Program-made: the position numbers and the translations under genes
Notes under the pieces: generated by a model
Database searches by the model: none
The model's input: the letters and a program-made list of their open reading frames with translations, nothing else
Told to the model about the DNA's origin: nothing
IMG/VR virus record: IMGVR_UViG_3300044630_005137
Span: 42,227 to 106,226 of that record
Strand: one strand, 5' to 3'
Length of the DNA: 64,000 bases
Source of the DNA: a virus
Shown: positions 10,144 through 23,000 of the stretch, piece after piece
Layout of the letters: every line of letters starts with the position of its first letter
Position numbering within the stretch: position 1 is the stretch's first letter

Positions 10144-13100
10144 TTAGATTGCTCTACACGAAATTGAGGTACTTAGCCCCTCCCTATACTCTAAAGTACA
10201 TTTAGTTATTACATACTTATTGCTAGACTGAGTCATTCCTAATATCGGATAATTTATGCTAACAATATCCCCAGCAGATAAAATTGGATTTCCAAAGACT
10301 GTCATATCAACAAATCTACCTTTATTTAAAGAGTTTGATTTAATCCAATTTGCAAGCTTTTCTGCGTCCTGTTCATTTTGAATCCATGAGGAATCAAATA
10401 TTACAGACTCTTTATTTTTAGGGTCATCTGACTGATCTGTATTATAATCTATGGCGGAGGATCTACTAATACTATTTCCAAGTATATAGAAGGTTGTATA
10501 ATTACTATCGTGTAAAACAACTGAAGTAGAGGTGTTGTTTAAAACGTATGCCTCAGCTGTAAATGGCTGCAACCTTTTATCAAGTACTGTGACGTAAGGA
10601 TTATTGGGAGTTCTAACCATAATAGGCAGGGCTGGCCTGTCGTCATAAGGAACTTTTATTTTTCTTATTTCTCTTGCAGTTGTTCCAAACTCCATAAGGC
10701 CCACCTCCTGTTCAGGAGTAGTGTCCGCATCATTATAAATTATATCTCCATATAACATAGAAATTGTATCGTCAGAATAATTTCCATTGTGCCTGTATGA
10801 CTGCAAACTACTATTTTTTTTATAAAGATCTTCATTGATACTTTTCCCGTATAAGAAATCAAAGAAGGCAATTCCCTGCCCACAATGCAGCGCTAAATTT
10901 TTTGTTATACCAATTGGTGGGATATATTGATTAAAAGAATCATTTCCCTGATCAACTGCTACTATCTTAAACCCATTAATAAAAACAGTAATTGTATTTT
11001 TAACTAATTGCCCCGACGTGGTTTGCGCCTTAACAAGCACGTCTATGCTGTAAGAACTACCTGCCATTATTCCACTCAGCTTTGTTGAATCAGATTGTTG
11101 ACTATCTTTTAAAACAGTAAGTTTATTATTTTGAATCTTGACAATCATTATATCTTTTTCTAATTTTGCAAAAGCTGATGTACGAACTATTACATAATAA
11201 CCATTTTTGCCAGTTGAGTCTAGGCAAAATCCTATGCCTCCAACCTGTTCTGGGCTCATAGCCTGACTATCAAAAAACATTCTAGTACCGCAAGCCATGT
11301 ATAAAGATCCTGTATTAATTGAATTAAATGGCTTCAACACCAAGCTATACATTTTTTTATCTCTGTCTAAATTTGATACCATAAGAAAGCTTTTGGACAG
11401 TGTATCAAATTTTGAATTTGCTGGTGCAGTTATATACCCTTCACGAACTTTTAATTGTGCAACATCTGGAGTCGCTAACGTAACTGTGTACCTGTTAAAT
11501 TTATTCGCATCTGTTTCGCCTGGATTATTAATGTAAGAGGATAAACTTTTTTTGTGATTCTTTTTAGATGTTTTAAAAGCTTCCCTTGTTTTAATATTAT
11601 ACTCCCCAGTTGGATAAAAATTTTTATATCCTGGTTTTGCCAAAGCTTGATACTTCCAAAAATCTGACTGGGTTTTCATTAGAACTCTAACTGGAGGCTT
11701 GTCACGTGCTGGAGTAAAAGAGTAATCTTTTTCTGCGGGAACATATTGATACCAAAGTCCGTCGTACTCAATGATCTCGTCATTAATTAAAACGTATCCG
11801 CTAAAAGCATCAAGGACCTTGTCAATTCTTGCTGAATTTATTGTGTTTGGAGTTAGCTTAAATGTTGTACTATTGTCATTAATATCTTCATCAAGTTTTC
11901 CAGCTCCAAGAAAAGAATCTGCTGAAGTCCAAAGTGGCGAGCTAGAATTACTATTTACAGCAACAGATGCCGAAGAGTATCTAACTGTAACTTGATTTGC
12001 AGAAAATATTTCTCTAGATGATAAATCAATTATATTTGGGGCATAGTCAAGAACATTTGCAGTTTTAACTTCTTCGCTTGTAAACACCCATTTAGGAGCA
12101 ATTGTGTTGTCGTATATAACATTTCTGCTGTAAAAATTTAAAACATTATTTTCATCTACAAATGCATTCATTTGAATATCTCTGCATAGCTCTTGCAATG
12201 TTTCCCAAACCGTTTTGTCTCCGTCACACCACCAGTAAAGTAAAGATGTAATTGAATCATCATCAGCTTTTCCATCGGTCATTTTTATATTAAATTTATA
12301 TGTGGAAAAACCAATCGAGTCAAGTATTCTTTTTATTACTGAAGTTACTGGTGAATCTTGAACTAATAATTGTGGGCACATAGTATCTTGTAATATTTTT
12401 GCTGCATCAGTTGCATCAATAGATACGTCTCCAAACTCAGAAATTGTCCAGGAGTTAGCATAAAATACACCTTGTTTTATTTGTTCTAGCGATACGCCTT
12501 CTCCAAGATATACGTATGGTTCTATGATGGTGTTTTTAAATAGATAAACCTTAGTATCGTCTATAATGGGATCTTTTATGTTATATTCTAAAATTGATCT
12601 AGATGTAGGAGAATGAGGTTTAAACAAAGCTAAGCTCAAGTAGTTTGCTGTAATCACTCCAACTGGAACAATTGAATTATCATCTGCTGTTGTTTCTTTA
12701 TTAACAGAAAATGATACTATGTCTGAGTCTATTGGTTTTACCCATCTTGGACTAAATTCGATTACCCCTAATAGTTTACCCGCTTTTGAATTAACTGCAG
12801 TTAATGTTATCTTCTTTAAATATTCCGTTGTTGTATATGTAGGAGGCTTGCTTGTTGACCATCCAGTTCCATTATAATATATTATTGCTTCCCCGTTAAC
12901 AAGTGTGGTTCCAGTGACAGATATAGTTGTATTATCTGCCCTAACCCCAGTTATGGTCCATGAAGTTGGGCTGGAGTGATTAGTTTCAAACCTTGCAATA
13001 ATTTTATTTGCAGGAACTAGCTTTACTGTAGTCTTTGCTTCATCTAAAAAATATTCTAAAGAAACACTAATGTCTTCATCTTTAGGTGCCAGCCAATATT

Positions 13101-13455
13101 TATACACCATGCTTGGGCCAGGATAATATAGTCTTGGCTTGTCTCCAATAGCTACGTCTCTAGGCTTTTCATAAAAACTCTGGTCTGGTGTGTCTGTCTG
13201 CTTGCCAGTTATAGGATCTTTTGTATAAACTAAATATTTAATTCCTGGGGCTAGAGGTCTAAATGGCTTATAGATTGTATCGATTGGAAATAGTTTTTTA
13301 TATGCATCTGTATAAGTATGTTTTGCAGCTGTAGATGTTGCTTTTATATATTCAACCATAGAGTTTAAGTTATACTCCATTGTTGCACCTGCTGAAGTTT
13401 TTATAGATGACCCCTTTTTAAGCAAGTCTTTATTTGAAGCGTTTATGGATATCAT
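10144..13455 (-). CDS. Tail hub / baseplate minor tail protein, 1,103 aa
   Basis: This is the second gene after the tape measure, overlapping the 201-aa protein by four bases. The N-terminus (MISINASNKDLLKKGSSIKT) is short and helical. The body is a long beta-rich chain with W-x-F/Y motifs. The C-terminus (GRFVDMTVFGNPILSAGDIVSINYPI...KYVITKCTLEYREGLSTSISCRAI) has the pattern of tail hub proteins, where a distance between site and flow is described by GDIV and the chain ends in a beta strand. Large proteins with this ending follow the tape measure and distal-tail genes in many actinobacteriophages. It probably forms the tail-tip hub that carries fibres. No lytic enzyme motif was recognised. 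Confidence 0.7.
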   Translation of the reverse strand: MISINASNKDLLKKGSSIKTSAGATMEYNLNSMVEYIKATSTAAKHTYTDAYKKLFPIDTIYKPFRPLAPGIKYLVYTKDPITGKQTDTPDQSFYEKPRDVAIGDKPRLYYPGPSMVYKYWLAPKDEDISVSLEYFLDEAKTTVKLVPANKIIARFETNHSSPTSWTITGVRADNTTISVTGTTLVNGEAIIYYNGTGWSTSKPPTYTTTEYLKKITLTAVNSKAGKLLGVIEFSPRWVKPIDSDIVSFSVNKETTADDNSIVPVGVITANYLSLALFKPHSPTSRSILEYNIKDPIIDDTKVYLFKNTIIEPYVYLGEGVSLEQIKQGVFYANSWTISEFGDVSIDATDAAKILQDTMCPQLLVQDSPVTSVIKRILDSIGFSTYKFNIKMTDGKADDDSITSLLYWWCDGDKTVWETLQELCRDIQMNAFVDENNVLNFYSRNVIYDNTIAPKWVFTSEEVKTANVLDYAPNIIDLSSREIFSANQVTVRYSSASVAVNSNSSSPLWTSADSFLGAGKLDEDINDNSTTFKLTPNTINSARIDKVLDAFSGYVLINDEIIEYDGLWYQYVPAEKDYSFTPARDKPPVRVLMKTQSDFWKYQALAKPGYKNFYPTGEYNIKTREAFKTSKKNHKKSLSSYINNPGETDANKFNRYTVTLATPDVAQLKVREGYITAPANSKFDTLSKSFLMVSNLDRDKKMYSLVLKPFNSINTGSLYMACGTRMFFDSQAMSPEQVGGIGFCLDSTGKNGYYVIVRTSAFAKLEKDIMIVKIQNNKLTVLKDSQQSDSTKLSGIMAGSSYSIDVLVKAQTTSGQLVKNTITVFINGFKIVAVDQGNDSFNQYIPPIGITKNLALHCGQGIAFFDFLYGKSINEDLYKKNSSLQSYRHNGNYSDDTISMLYGDIIYNDADTTPEQEVGLMEFGTTAREIRKIKVPYDDRPALPIMVRTPNNPYVTVLDKRLQPFTAEAYVLNNTSTSVVLHDSNYTTFYILGNSISRSSAIDYNTDQSDDPKNKESVIFDSSWIQNEQDAEKLANWIKSNSLNKGRFVDMTVFGNPILSAGDIVSINYPILGMTQSSNKYVITKCTLEYREGLSTSISCRAI

Positions 13456-14057
13456 ACTTGCTCCAGGCTTATGTTAACACTCCAAAAGGGTTGTATGCCT
13501 CTTTTTATTACAGTAAAGTCGCATGAGGTAAACATCATATTGTAAGTATATTTATTTGCCAAGAGGCCAGATGATTCCTCTATCATATCTACTGGAAATA
13601 CTGTTGGGTTTAATTTAATTAAAAATGCACCTTGACCAGCTGCGCTTTCATAAAAAGTTTTTAAATCTTCTGCTCCCCATCCACCATCAACTGTTTCATT
13701 TCTAAATGACGGTATCATTGCCCAAGATATGGATAGGTTTAGTTTATCAGCAATAAAATACTTTCTTAATGTTCCATTTGACATTCTTTGGCTATTTTCA
13801 ATTCTATTTGTACTTATAGAAAGAGGATCTCTATTGTGCTCTGTAACTCTTCTAAATTTTGTTGCAGTTGTTTTATCGCTAGTTGCAAGACCGTTTTTAG
13901 CTGCTGTATGAAAATCATATATATTTCCTGGTGCTGGAATATTTACTCCCTTATAATCAAAAGTGTTGTTAGCTGTATCAATTGCAAGTGGGTCGGGTGC
14001 TTGTATATAGAGAATTGATCCCTTTGATAAATTTTGAAACAATGGGCTCTGTGTCAT
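13452..14057 (-). CDS. Distal tail (Dit-like) protein, 201 aa
   Basis: It lies immediately downstream of the tape measure gene (shared base at 14,057) and upstream of the large hub protein, the usual site of the distal tail protein. Seen motifs are FRRVTEHNRDPLSISTNRIE, a Trp-containing block (ISWAMIPSFRNETVDGGWGA) and a beta C-terminus ending QPFWSVNISLEQV. The length is within the usual 200-300 aa. The Dit role is from synteny and is not proven by a diagnostic motif. Confidence 0.6.
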   Translation of the reverse strand: MTQSPLFQNLSKGSILYIQAPDPLAIDTANNTFDYKGVNIPAPGNIYDFHTAAKNGLATSDKTTATKFRRVTEHNRDPLSISTNRIENSQRMSNGTLRKYFIADKLNLSISWAMIPSFRNETVDGGWGAEDLKTFYESAAGQGAFLIKLNPTVFPVDMIEESSGLLANKYTYNMMFTSCDFTVIKRGIQPFWSVNISLEQV

Positions 14058-17000
14058 TATCCATTACCTACTCTTCTATTTACTCCCGCTGCCATTTCTT
14101 TTAATCTCATTTCTTTATGTATTTGAGTTGCAACATCTTGTGCTGTTACATTAGTTCCATTTAATTCTACACTAATATTATATACTGAACCTGATACAGC
14201 CGCCGATGCATTTGGATTAAATGGGTTCATATTGGCTGGAATTACTGCTTCATTTTTATGAAGCATTGCCAGCATATTTGCAGGAACCATATTGATTCCA
14301 TTTTCAAACATTGGAACACCTAGATTTGAAAGAGAATTAACCATTCCACCATTTGCAAATTTTGGTCTAATTGAACCAAACTCAAGCAATTTTTTAAAAG
14401 TATTATTAATAGCATCCATGAATGGAAGGTTCCTGCTATGTAAATCCGTTTTCATTAATCGGGATAAATCATGTGGGTAAATTCCTTGGGGCAAAGCCGC
14501 GCCTCTAACTACAGAGTAGAATTCATCTGCAGTGTTAGCTCTTTGTGGTCCAGGTGTTCCCCTCTTGTCCCCTCTTACAGTAAATTTTTTGCCCCCAACT
14601 GCAATTCTTTGTCCTCCGCCAAGTAATTCTACTAATTCTGGGGGTAAGGTTGATGTAAATTCATCATACATTCCACCAATAGAAAGTGGTGTCGGAACTT
14701 GTTCTGGGAGTACGTCTATCTTATAAAGACCAGCATTGCTTCCACCCATCCAGTTTCCTGCTTTATCTCCTGTAAGGTTTAAATGAGCATCGCTAGCATA
14801 GTGTGCTGCCATTTTTGAAGACAAACTCCAGTATCCACCAAGCTTGCTATGTGCTTCGGTAGCTTTATACATTGCAAGGGGTTGATTTGGATCTAGTCCG
14901 TGGGCTGCGGCGTATGCTTTATTTGCAGCTTTAGAAAACTCCGTGGTGACTGTTTCTGCAGTTTCAGCTCTGCTAATTTGTCCTTTACCCATTAAGCCTA
15001 GCATTGTCATAAAATATTCTTTTGACACGTCTTTAATTGCTGGGTCTCCGTTTTTGTTTAATATTTCCCACGCTTCTCCCCAATAATAATTGTAAGCTCT
15101 AGACAAATCTGTTCCTGGCGGACTAAAAAATGTAGTTGGGGCATCAGTTAGTGCACGATCTCCAGATAAAACCATCTCTGGAATAGAAGCTCCCCTTGCT
15201 TCAGCATACTCCATTGCTTTTTTCTGTAAGTTTCTAATAATTGTTTTACTTGCTTTAGAGGATTTCATTGATGAGACAGCAGGTCCGCCAGCACCAGTTG
15301 TAGCATTTGCCAAACGTGCAGAGTTTGCTACACCAGTAGCTCCCATTCCAACTCTTGCGCCGAGACCAAATCCCATAAAATTAAATGGCAGCAATGATGC
15401 AGATAAGTTATCTCCCTCTCTGCTTTGGCCAGTAGCTTTTCTTAAAGCAGCAACTGCTCCAAGTGGGTCTGAGGCCATCCATGAAGTAAGTGGTGATCTA
15501 GAAAGAATTGCTTGAGCTTCATCTTGTGATTCAGTTAATCCAGATACATATCTTTGTAGCCAATTTTGTTTTTTAGATGTTGGCTCTCCATACTTATGCT
15601 TATGTCCTACTGGACCACCTTTGTGGAATCGCTTAGCGTTCATTTCAATAATCTTGGCTCGCATTGCGGTCTTAGATAAATCGTTAAGGATTTGGCTTGC
15701 TACCTCACTTGCAGAACCCATGCCAGCATCTACGTACTTATACTTATCGTGTCTACTATAGCCTATAGTTCCATCGCTACCTAGCCACGAGTATGCAGGA
15801 CCGTCAGAAACTTTTATTGGCTTAGTAAGTTTAGCAGCAGTCTTTGCTGCCCCTCCGTAGTTCCTAGCCATTTCGTATGCGTACTTAGCATAGGCAGTAG
15901 TACCTTTACGAGGTGCTTGTATTAGTGTATTTGTAAGAGCGTCATGAGGATGTGGATGGACATAGCCACCGTCGTGCATACCAACCGTAAATCCTCCGCC
16001 GCCGCCTAACAATCCGCCAGACCATGCAGATGCGCCAGAGCCAATTAGTGGAGGAGTATACTTGTCTATACCCATTCCTGGAGACTTGAATTTCTTTCTC
16101 TTCTTAGGCCAAGAAGGAATGCCTGGTCCGCCACCTTCGCCAAAGGCTTGAACCATTCCTCCACCTGCAAACTTTTTAGGGATATTTATCCTACTGCCTT
16201 TGTAAACTGTATTGCCTAAAAGATAATCAGGATTTAATTCAGCAAGTACTTTTGAATCAATATTAAGACTTTTTGCAATTTGTGATAAAGTTTGATCTTT
16301 TTCTACCACATGAGTTGTTCGTTGATTTACAGCTGCAGATATAGCATCTTCAATTGCTGTAAGTGGAGAAGGCATAAAGTTGGGTCTTGCATAGGCTACT
16401 AGGGCATTGTCCCCTACAGATTCTTTTGTTAAGTAATACCCACTTTGGCTAACTCTGTCTCTTATATTTCCATCAACAGTAGATATACTAAATTGTTCTA
16501 CGCCGCTATAACTCTTTTCTCTTTTAACTTCAGTTGCAATTGCGGCATGTCTTATTCTATTCGTATCAGAATCAGAACTTTGCTGAGCCCAATTTAAATA
16601 CATAATGTCGCCAGGCTTTGGAGGATTTTTTAAAATCCTAGCCCAGCCAGCTTTTGCTTTATCCTGTTTAGATTTTTCTCTTTTTGCTTGATAGGCATGA
16701 TATTTTTTATAATACTCATCCGCAGCTTTTTCATACCTTTCAATATCTTTTGGATTCCCATAGTATTTTCCAGTATCATAATTTACTCCAACGTTAAAGT
16801 CAGAAGCTCTTGGCGATTCGCCTACATCATCCGAAGCAGATCGATCATCTATTTTTGTTGGTATTGTTGTAGCAACATCTACAAGCTGACCTAATCCTGC
16901 AAAACTTTTAGCACCGTCTGCTGTATAAAAAGTATCTGGTATTTTAACGCCAGACATGTGTGCGGCCCACTGAACAAATGTTCCACACCATGCAAATGCT

Positions 17001-20000
17001 TTTGCTCCAAGGTCTTTTATGCTATTGAGCCATCTTGAATATTTTGTTATATTATTACCCTCTGCGCCATATGTTTTGCCCATTACTTCTTCTTCAGTTC
17101 CAAGTTGAGAAATTGCTGTATCTATAAATCTTTTAGCAGTACCAAGTGGTGATTTAACATCTTTTAATGTTGGATCTTTACCTATTTCTTTTAGTAATGC
17201 TTGTCCGCCAGTTGAAAATTTTTGAACTTGGCCTCCATTTGCAAACCGACCAGCATTTATATCATCCATTGCTTTTACGCCATACTTTGCAACAGAAGAT
17301 GCCTTGATCACATATTCTCCATGTGAAAGCATCGCTGGAATAGAGTCTGATGTTGCAGTTCCTGGACCTCTAACCTTACCTCCGCTAGCATATGTTGGAC
17401 TGATATCTCTTTGGTACTGAATACTTCCATCATTTAAAACTAAGAATTGTTTTTTAACTCCATTAGCTTCTTCTAAAGTAAATTGTTGTCCTGGTTTATA
17501 TCCCTTTTTTGCTGCAAAGTACTTTACTGCGCTTCTATCATTAAATAATGGTGTGTTCCAATCAATATATTTTTTACCTACCGCGTCCTTTGCGGTTCCA
17601 GCATTTATTGGATCTTTATAAGTTCCGCCACCACGAATTGCTGCAACTATTTCTTCGGTCATTTTCTTTATTGAGTACCCCTTGCCACCAGTAATCTGAT
17701 CAGCAAACTTTGTTACTGCGGCAACATCTCTATCAAATATAGAAAGTGTGTCTTTATTTACAGATACTCTTGGAACTATTCCTGCAGTGCCAGCGTCTGG
17801 CAATCCAGCAGGTTTAGATTCTACATATACTTTCTTTACAGTTCCATCTTTATTAAAATATTCAGCAAAGGCTGATCTTATGTCCTTTGCAGTTTGGCTA
17901 TTTCCAGTTCCTGCCACACCAATTTGTTTAAGCAAATTATCAAGTCTGCCCAGAAGTTGTACCTCTGAATCTCTTTTTGCTTTGCTATCTGGTAACAGAT
18001 TATTTGTTATTCTTAGTGTAGTTATCTCATCATAAGTATCTTTAAAGCCTTTAATTAGATCTGCAATTTTAGTTGCGCTTGCTGCGCCATCTTGCGCTCC
18101 CTCGAACTTTTGGGCTGCTGCATCGGCTTTTGCTTGTTTTGCATCTATTTTCTTTTGCTCAATAGCCTTTAGTCTAGCTGCTTCGTCCTCTATTGCTTTT
18201 TGAGTTAGGTCAAACTGTCTATTACTAGTAAGTTGATCTATTTCTATTCTTGCTCTAGCTGCGCCAGCCTGATCTCCACGAGATATAGCGTCTGCATATT
18301 CTATTTGAAGCTTTTGTAATTCTAACGCATAGTTTGATGCATCTTGAGTTGCTCTTAAAGACTCTAATTTTTTATTTTTTTCATCTTCAATAAGACTAAT
18401 TTTTTTAGCAATTAATTTTAATTCTTCTTGAATATTTTTCTGTGTGGCAGCAGCAGCTTTTTGTGATGCGGCGGAAGTAGCTGCAATTGATTTTTGTAGC
18501 TTATTTAATATCTTTCCAACAGATCCATATGTGCTTCCGTCCCCAGCGGCTTTAGTTAATCCATCAATTCCTTCTCCAACTGCTGCAGTAAATCCAGCTA
18601 GCTTTATAGCTAATTCGCCATCAAGGTACTTAAGGTCTAGACCGATTCCAGAAGTAGATAGTTTTATTTTTGCTAAAATTGATTTTATTGAATCAAATTT
18701 ATTTGTAATTTTTGCTAACTCTGGACTCATATCTTGTATTACTTTAAAAGTTTCTTCTCCTATTGCAGCATTAAAATTAGGAACATCTTTTTCTAGATTT
18801 GCTAAAGATATTTGATATGCCTCATACTCATCAATGACTTCACCAGTTGCATTCTTTGTTCCAATAAGTGCTTTAGTACTAGAGTCAAATGTACTTATAA
18901 CACTTTCAAGACCAGATATAACACCCTTCTTGTATGCATTAGTATCTGCAAAAGCATTGGCATATCTATCAATTAGGCCAATGAATGTTAAATCTACGCC
19001 TCTTTCAAATAAGTTATTTTCTTCCTTCCATTGCTTAGTAAACCACATTGGTTGTTTTGCAAGATTATACTCAAAAGATCCCTTTGACCAACCAGTTTTT
19101 GGTTCAGGCTTTAATGTTTCTAGTAAATTTTTAACAGCAAACTCAGCCGCTGTGGCTTTATCTGTAATTGCACCAAATCCGCTATTGGCCAACAATTCAT
19201 AAGATTTTGTGGCTTTCTCGCTATTAGCAATTGCTCCGTAAATCATTCTATTTGCTTGCTCTACACTCAAGCCTCCTGCAATAAATTGTGCTTTTTGGTT
19301 GTTTATTAAAGTTTGAAGCTCTCCAGTGCTTGAAGTTCTATTAATTGATTCAATTAAATCTTTAAGAGCCGCGCCTTCTTCTTTTGCTTTCTTCATGTCT
19401 TCTACTGATTGTGGTATACCAGGCATTCCTATGGAGCTGCTTCTTCCTCCTTGTGCCGCAGCATTTGCCAATTTTTGTTTTTCAATATACTCTGTAAGGT
19501 AGTTATTAAGATTAAAGTATGATATTCCAGCTTGTTCAGCACCGTCTTTAGTAATGCCCAAAGACATTGCGGCATCCTGTTGAGCATTATTATATTTCTT
19601 CCAAACATCAAAGCCAATTAAAAGAACTGATATGACTACACCAACACCTTTAAGAATTTTAATATATTTACCTAATTGTGCTCCTAACTTAGATATTGCA
19701 TCTTTAAAGCCTTTAGCAGCTTTAATTGCAGCCATAGTTGCACTAGTGGTTGTTTTTATTTTGTTTCCAACTGTTAACCATGGGACCATAGGGATTATAG
19801 TTGATGCGGCCATAATACCTAATCCAGCATTCATTCCAGACATTTCCATGCCAAGCATATTAACTTTTTCCTGCTGCATCATGTACATTCCGCCCATGTT
19901 GCCAGCCATACCGATACCCATCTGGGCACCCATTCCCATTCCGCCTCTTATTTTGGTATCAAGCCCTGCTGCTTGTGCAGACTTTTTATCATGGATATAT

Positions 20001-23000
20001 CCGTCGGCGTCCATGTACTCACGTTTTCTGTAGCCCAAGGTTCCAACTTTACGGCTCTTTGTTCCATCTTGCCCAGTCTCTTTCCAATCGCCAACCATTC
20101 CAGGACCAGACATAGATATTGGCATAATTTGGCCAGGTCCCATTAGATAGTTTGCACCTGGATATGCAGCCGAATAGCTTCTAGCTTGATGTCTTAATAT
20201 ACCGTCCTTAATATCTCTTGTATTTGTTTTTACCCAATTAGAAAGGAATGAAGCATTTAGTCTTGCAGATGCTACTTGGGATTTTGCAAAATCTCTATAT
20301 GCGCTATTAATGTGAGTTGCTGATGTTGCAATTCCATATCTTAAACCTACTGTGCCGACCTTAATTGATTTAGTTAAAGAATCAAACGCTCTAGTTACTC
20401 CTGCTGGTAGCTGACCTATTTGAGAAAGCTTTAAGGTATCTATAATCTGTTGAGATTGACCAGTTGCTACTGAACCAAAAGCGTTACCAGCAACTCCAGA
20501 TCCTCCAACATAAGGAACTCGGATGACCTGCATTTGAGGGTTTCCTGAAGATGTGTATCCAGATCCAGATGGAGGATTATAAGATGCAGTTCTTGCTGCT
20601 CTTAATCTATCATCTTCAGCTCTTTTTGCTGGGTTTCCTGATCTCTGTGACCCTTTTTTATTCTTAGCGCCATATGCATATCTTCCTGATCTAACTGGGC
20701 CTCCGCCGATTGGGCCACCACTATTTCTTTTAGCTGCAACATGAACTGCATGCAGCGGACCAAAATCAGTTGCATCATCCATTCCATTTTCAAATCTTTG
20801 TAGCAATTTGATATATGGGGCTCTGTCTTCTCTCGGCAACGTTGCAACAAACTTAATAAGTTTTGGATGCATCTTTTTCATTGCGGCTTTTATTTTTCTG
20901 TTATACTGCTTAGATGTCATTCCTGCAGCAATTGGTGCTGTGTTTACTGCAAAGTCTTTCCTGGCTCCGCCTTTAACTCCAAGCAGATTTATCATAGCTT
21001 GATCTATCATAGAAGGAAGAGACTCTGCGTGTGCGGTATTGCGTGAAGCTTTAGGGAATACTCCTGCTGCTCCGACATCTGCCAAAACATTTCCATAAAC
21101 ATTGCTTGGAGATAAATCCTTATTATTCATAACTAAAGATGCAATTGTTTGTCTAATCATTTCATCTTCGGTAAAGACTGTTCCTCCAGTAGTAAACCTT
21201 TTATCAAACGGTGACTCAACACCGAGCAACTTTGATTTGCCACTTGGGTCTAATGGATTTGATATTGTTTTAATTGTTTGCTCAGGAGCATCAAGCCCAA
21301 ACACTTCTCTAGCCATTCTAGTTCCGTATACCTCAGCTTTAGCAGATATTTCATTTGGAACACCCTTAAAGAACTTAAGTCTACCTTCGGAGTCTCTGTA
21401 TAATCCAGAAACACCAGGTATTGGATAACTCATTCCAGAGCTTGGTGAAACCATGTGTCCATATTTAACGGGAGGCAAATCTTTAAACGATCCAGTTGCT
21501 GTAGCCCTTGACATTTCACGAGATTGCTCTAAAATATCAAGTTGCTTACCTGGCGGTAATAATTTTAACAATGGGGATATGCTAGTCCCTCTATCTCTGC
21601 CCGCTACTGCTTCTTTAATCCACGGGTACTTAATCATATCGGCTTCACGCTTTTTAGCATATTGAGCTTGCTGAGCCAATCTAATAGACTCTAGTCTTGC
21701 AGAGAGTGGAGGAACCACTCCGTATGAAAATCTACCTGGAGATACAGATCCACCTGGAATCATACCTCCCATGTTAAGTTTAGCAAGTACTGGTGTCATT
21801 ATAGGAGGTCTTCCTCTAGGGATTAACATCCATCTCTTTCTTTCCATAACGGCTTCAAGGAACATCTGAAGATCGTTTCTTTGCTTTGGTGTTGCTCTTA
21901 CAACTGAACCAGATGCAATTTGTTCTTTAGTTTTAAACAAATTATTTTCTTCAAGCGCTGTAGCAATATCATCTACTGTTGTCATCTTGTGCATTCCAAC
22001 AGATTTAAGTGCTATCTGAAAATTCTTTCTAGCATCTTCTCCGCTCAAGTGAAGTATGTCTGGAGATATTCCTATATCTTGAAGTCTAGCCATTATGCTG
22101 TTAATACCGTTTGGAATTACTGCGGCAACTCCCATGTGACCGCTAGTGGCATACCCAACATTTCCATGACGTGTAATATGGCCTCTAGCATGCAAGCCTT
22201 CTATATAAGGCATGCCCTTTGAATTCTTAAGATCAGTAGGAGTAACCCCTTCAATCAAATCAAATACATCTTTAAACTTTCGATTCTTAAGCATAGCGGA
22301 TCTTACATTATTTAGTTCATAGTTTAGGGCTGTGCTTCCGCCAGTGCTTCTAGTATTTGTAGGATCATTTAGCTTTAATCCAGGGAATTTAAGATTACCA
22401 TTAGCATCTTTAGCTCCTTCTAAACCTTGAACCTGTTTAATTCTTATGTCTATAAACTTCTCAATAGATCCGCCTGATTTTCCTATAGCTTTATCAAAGT
22501 TACTAGTTGCAATATTAATAGCTTTATCAATAGGCATTTTAGCTTTGCCTGCTAATTCAGCAGCATCTAACATGATCATTCTTACTCTAATGTCGTCTGC
22601 GTATCTTGGGTTATTAATAAATCTTAGATATTCTCTTAGCCTTCTCTTATAATAGGCTTTATTTTCTACTTGTGGAGTTTTGCCTGTCTTCTTTCCATAT
22701 CCAGTAACTCCATTCATTATCTGCCCGCCGAAATTGTAACCGCTATTTGCGGCATCTACAGCTGCATACAGTTCAGGCATTCTTTGAATCTTAGGACCAA
22801 ACACTACTTCCCGTGGTGTGAGTGCTGCTGTTATCTCTCCACCATTTTCATATGTAGCAGAAGCCATTGCAACAAGCGGTGCATTTGCTGGGTCCATAGA
22901 TGCTGATTGGTTTAATACGTATCCACCAACTGGAACACTTCCAAGTCTATCGTCATAGTTAATAGAAGATGGACCAGAAACCATAGTCTTGCCTGGGCCA

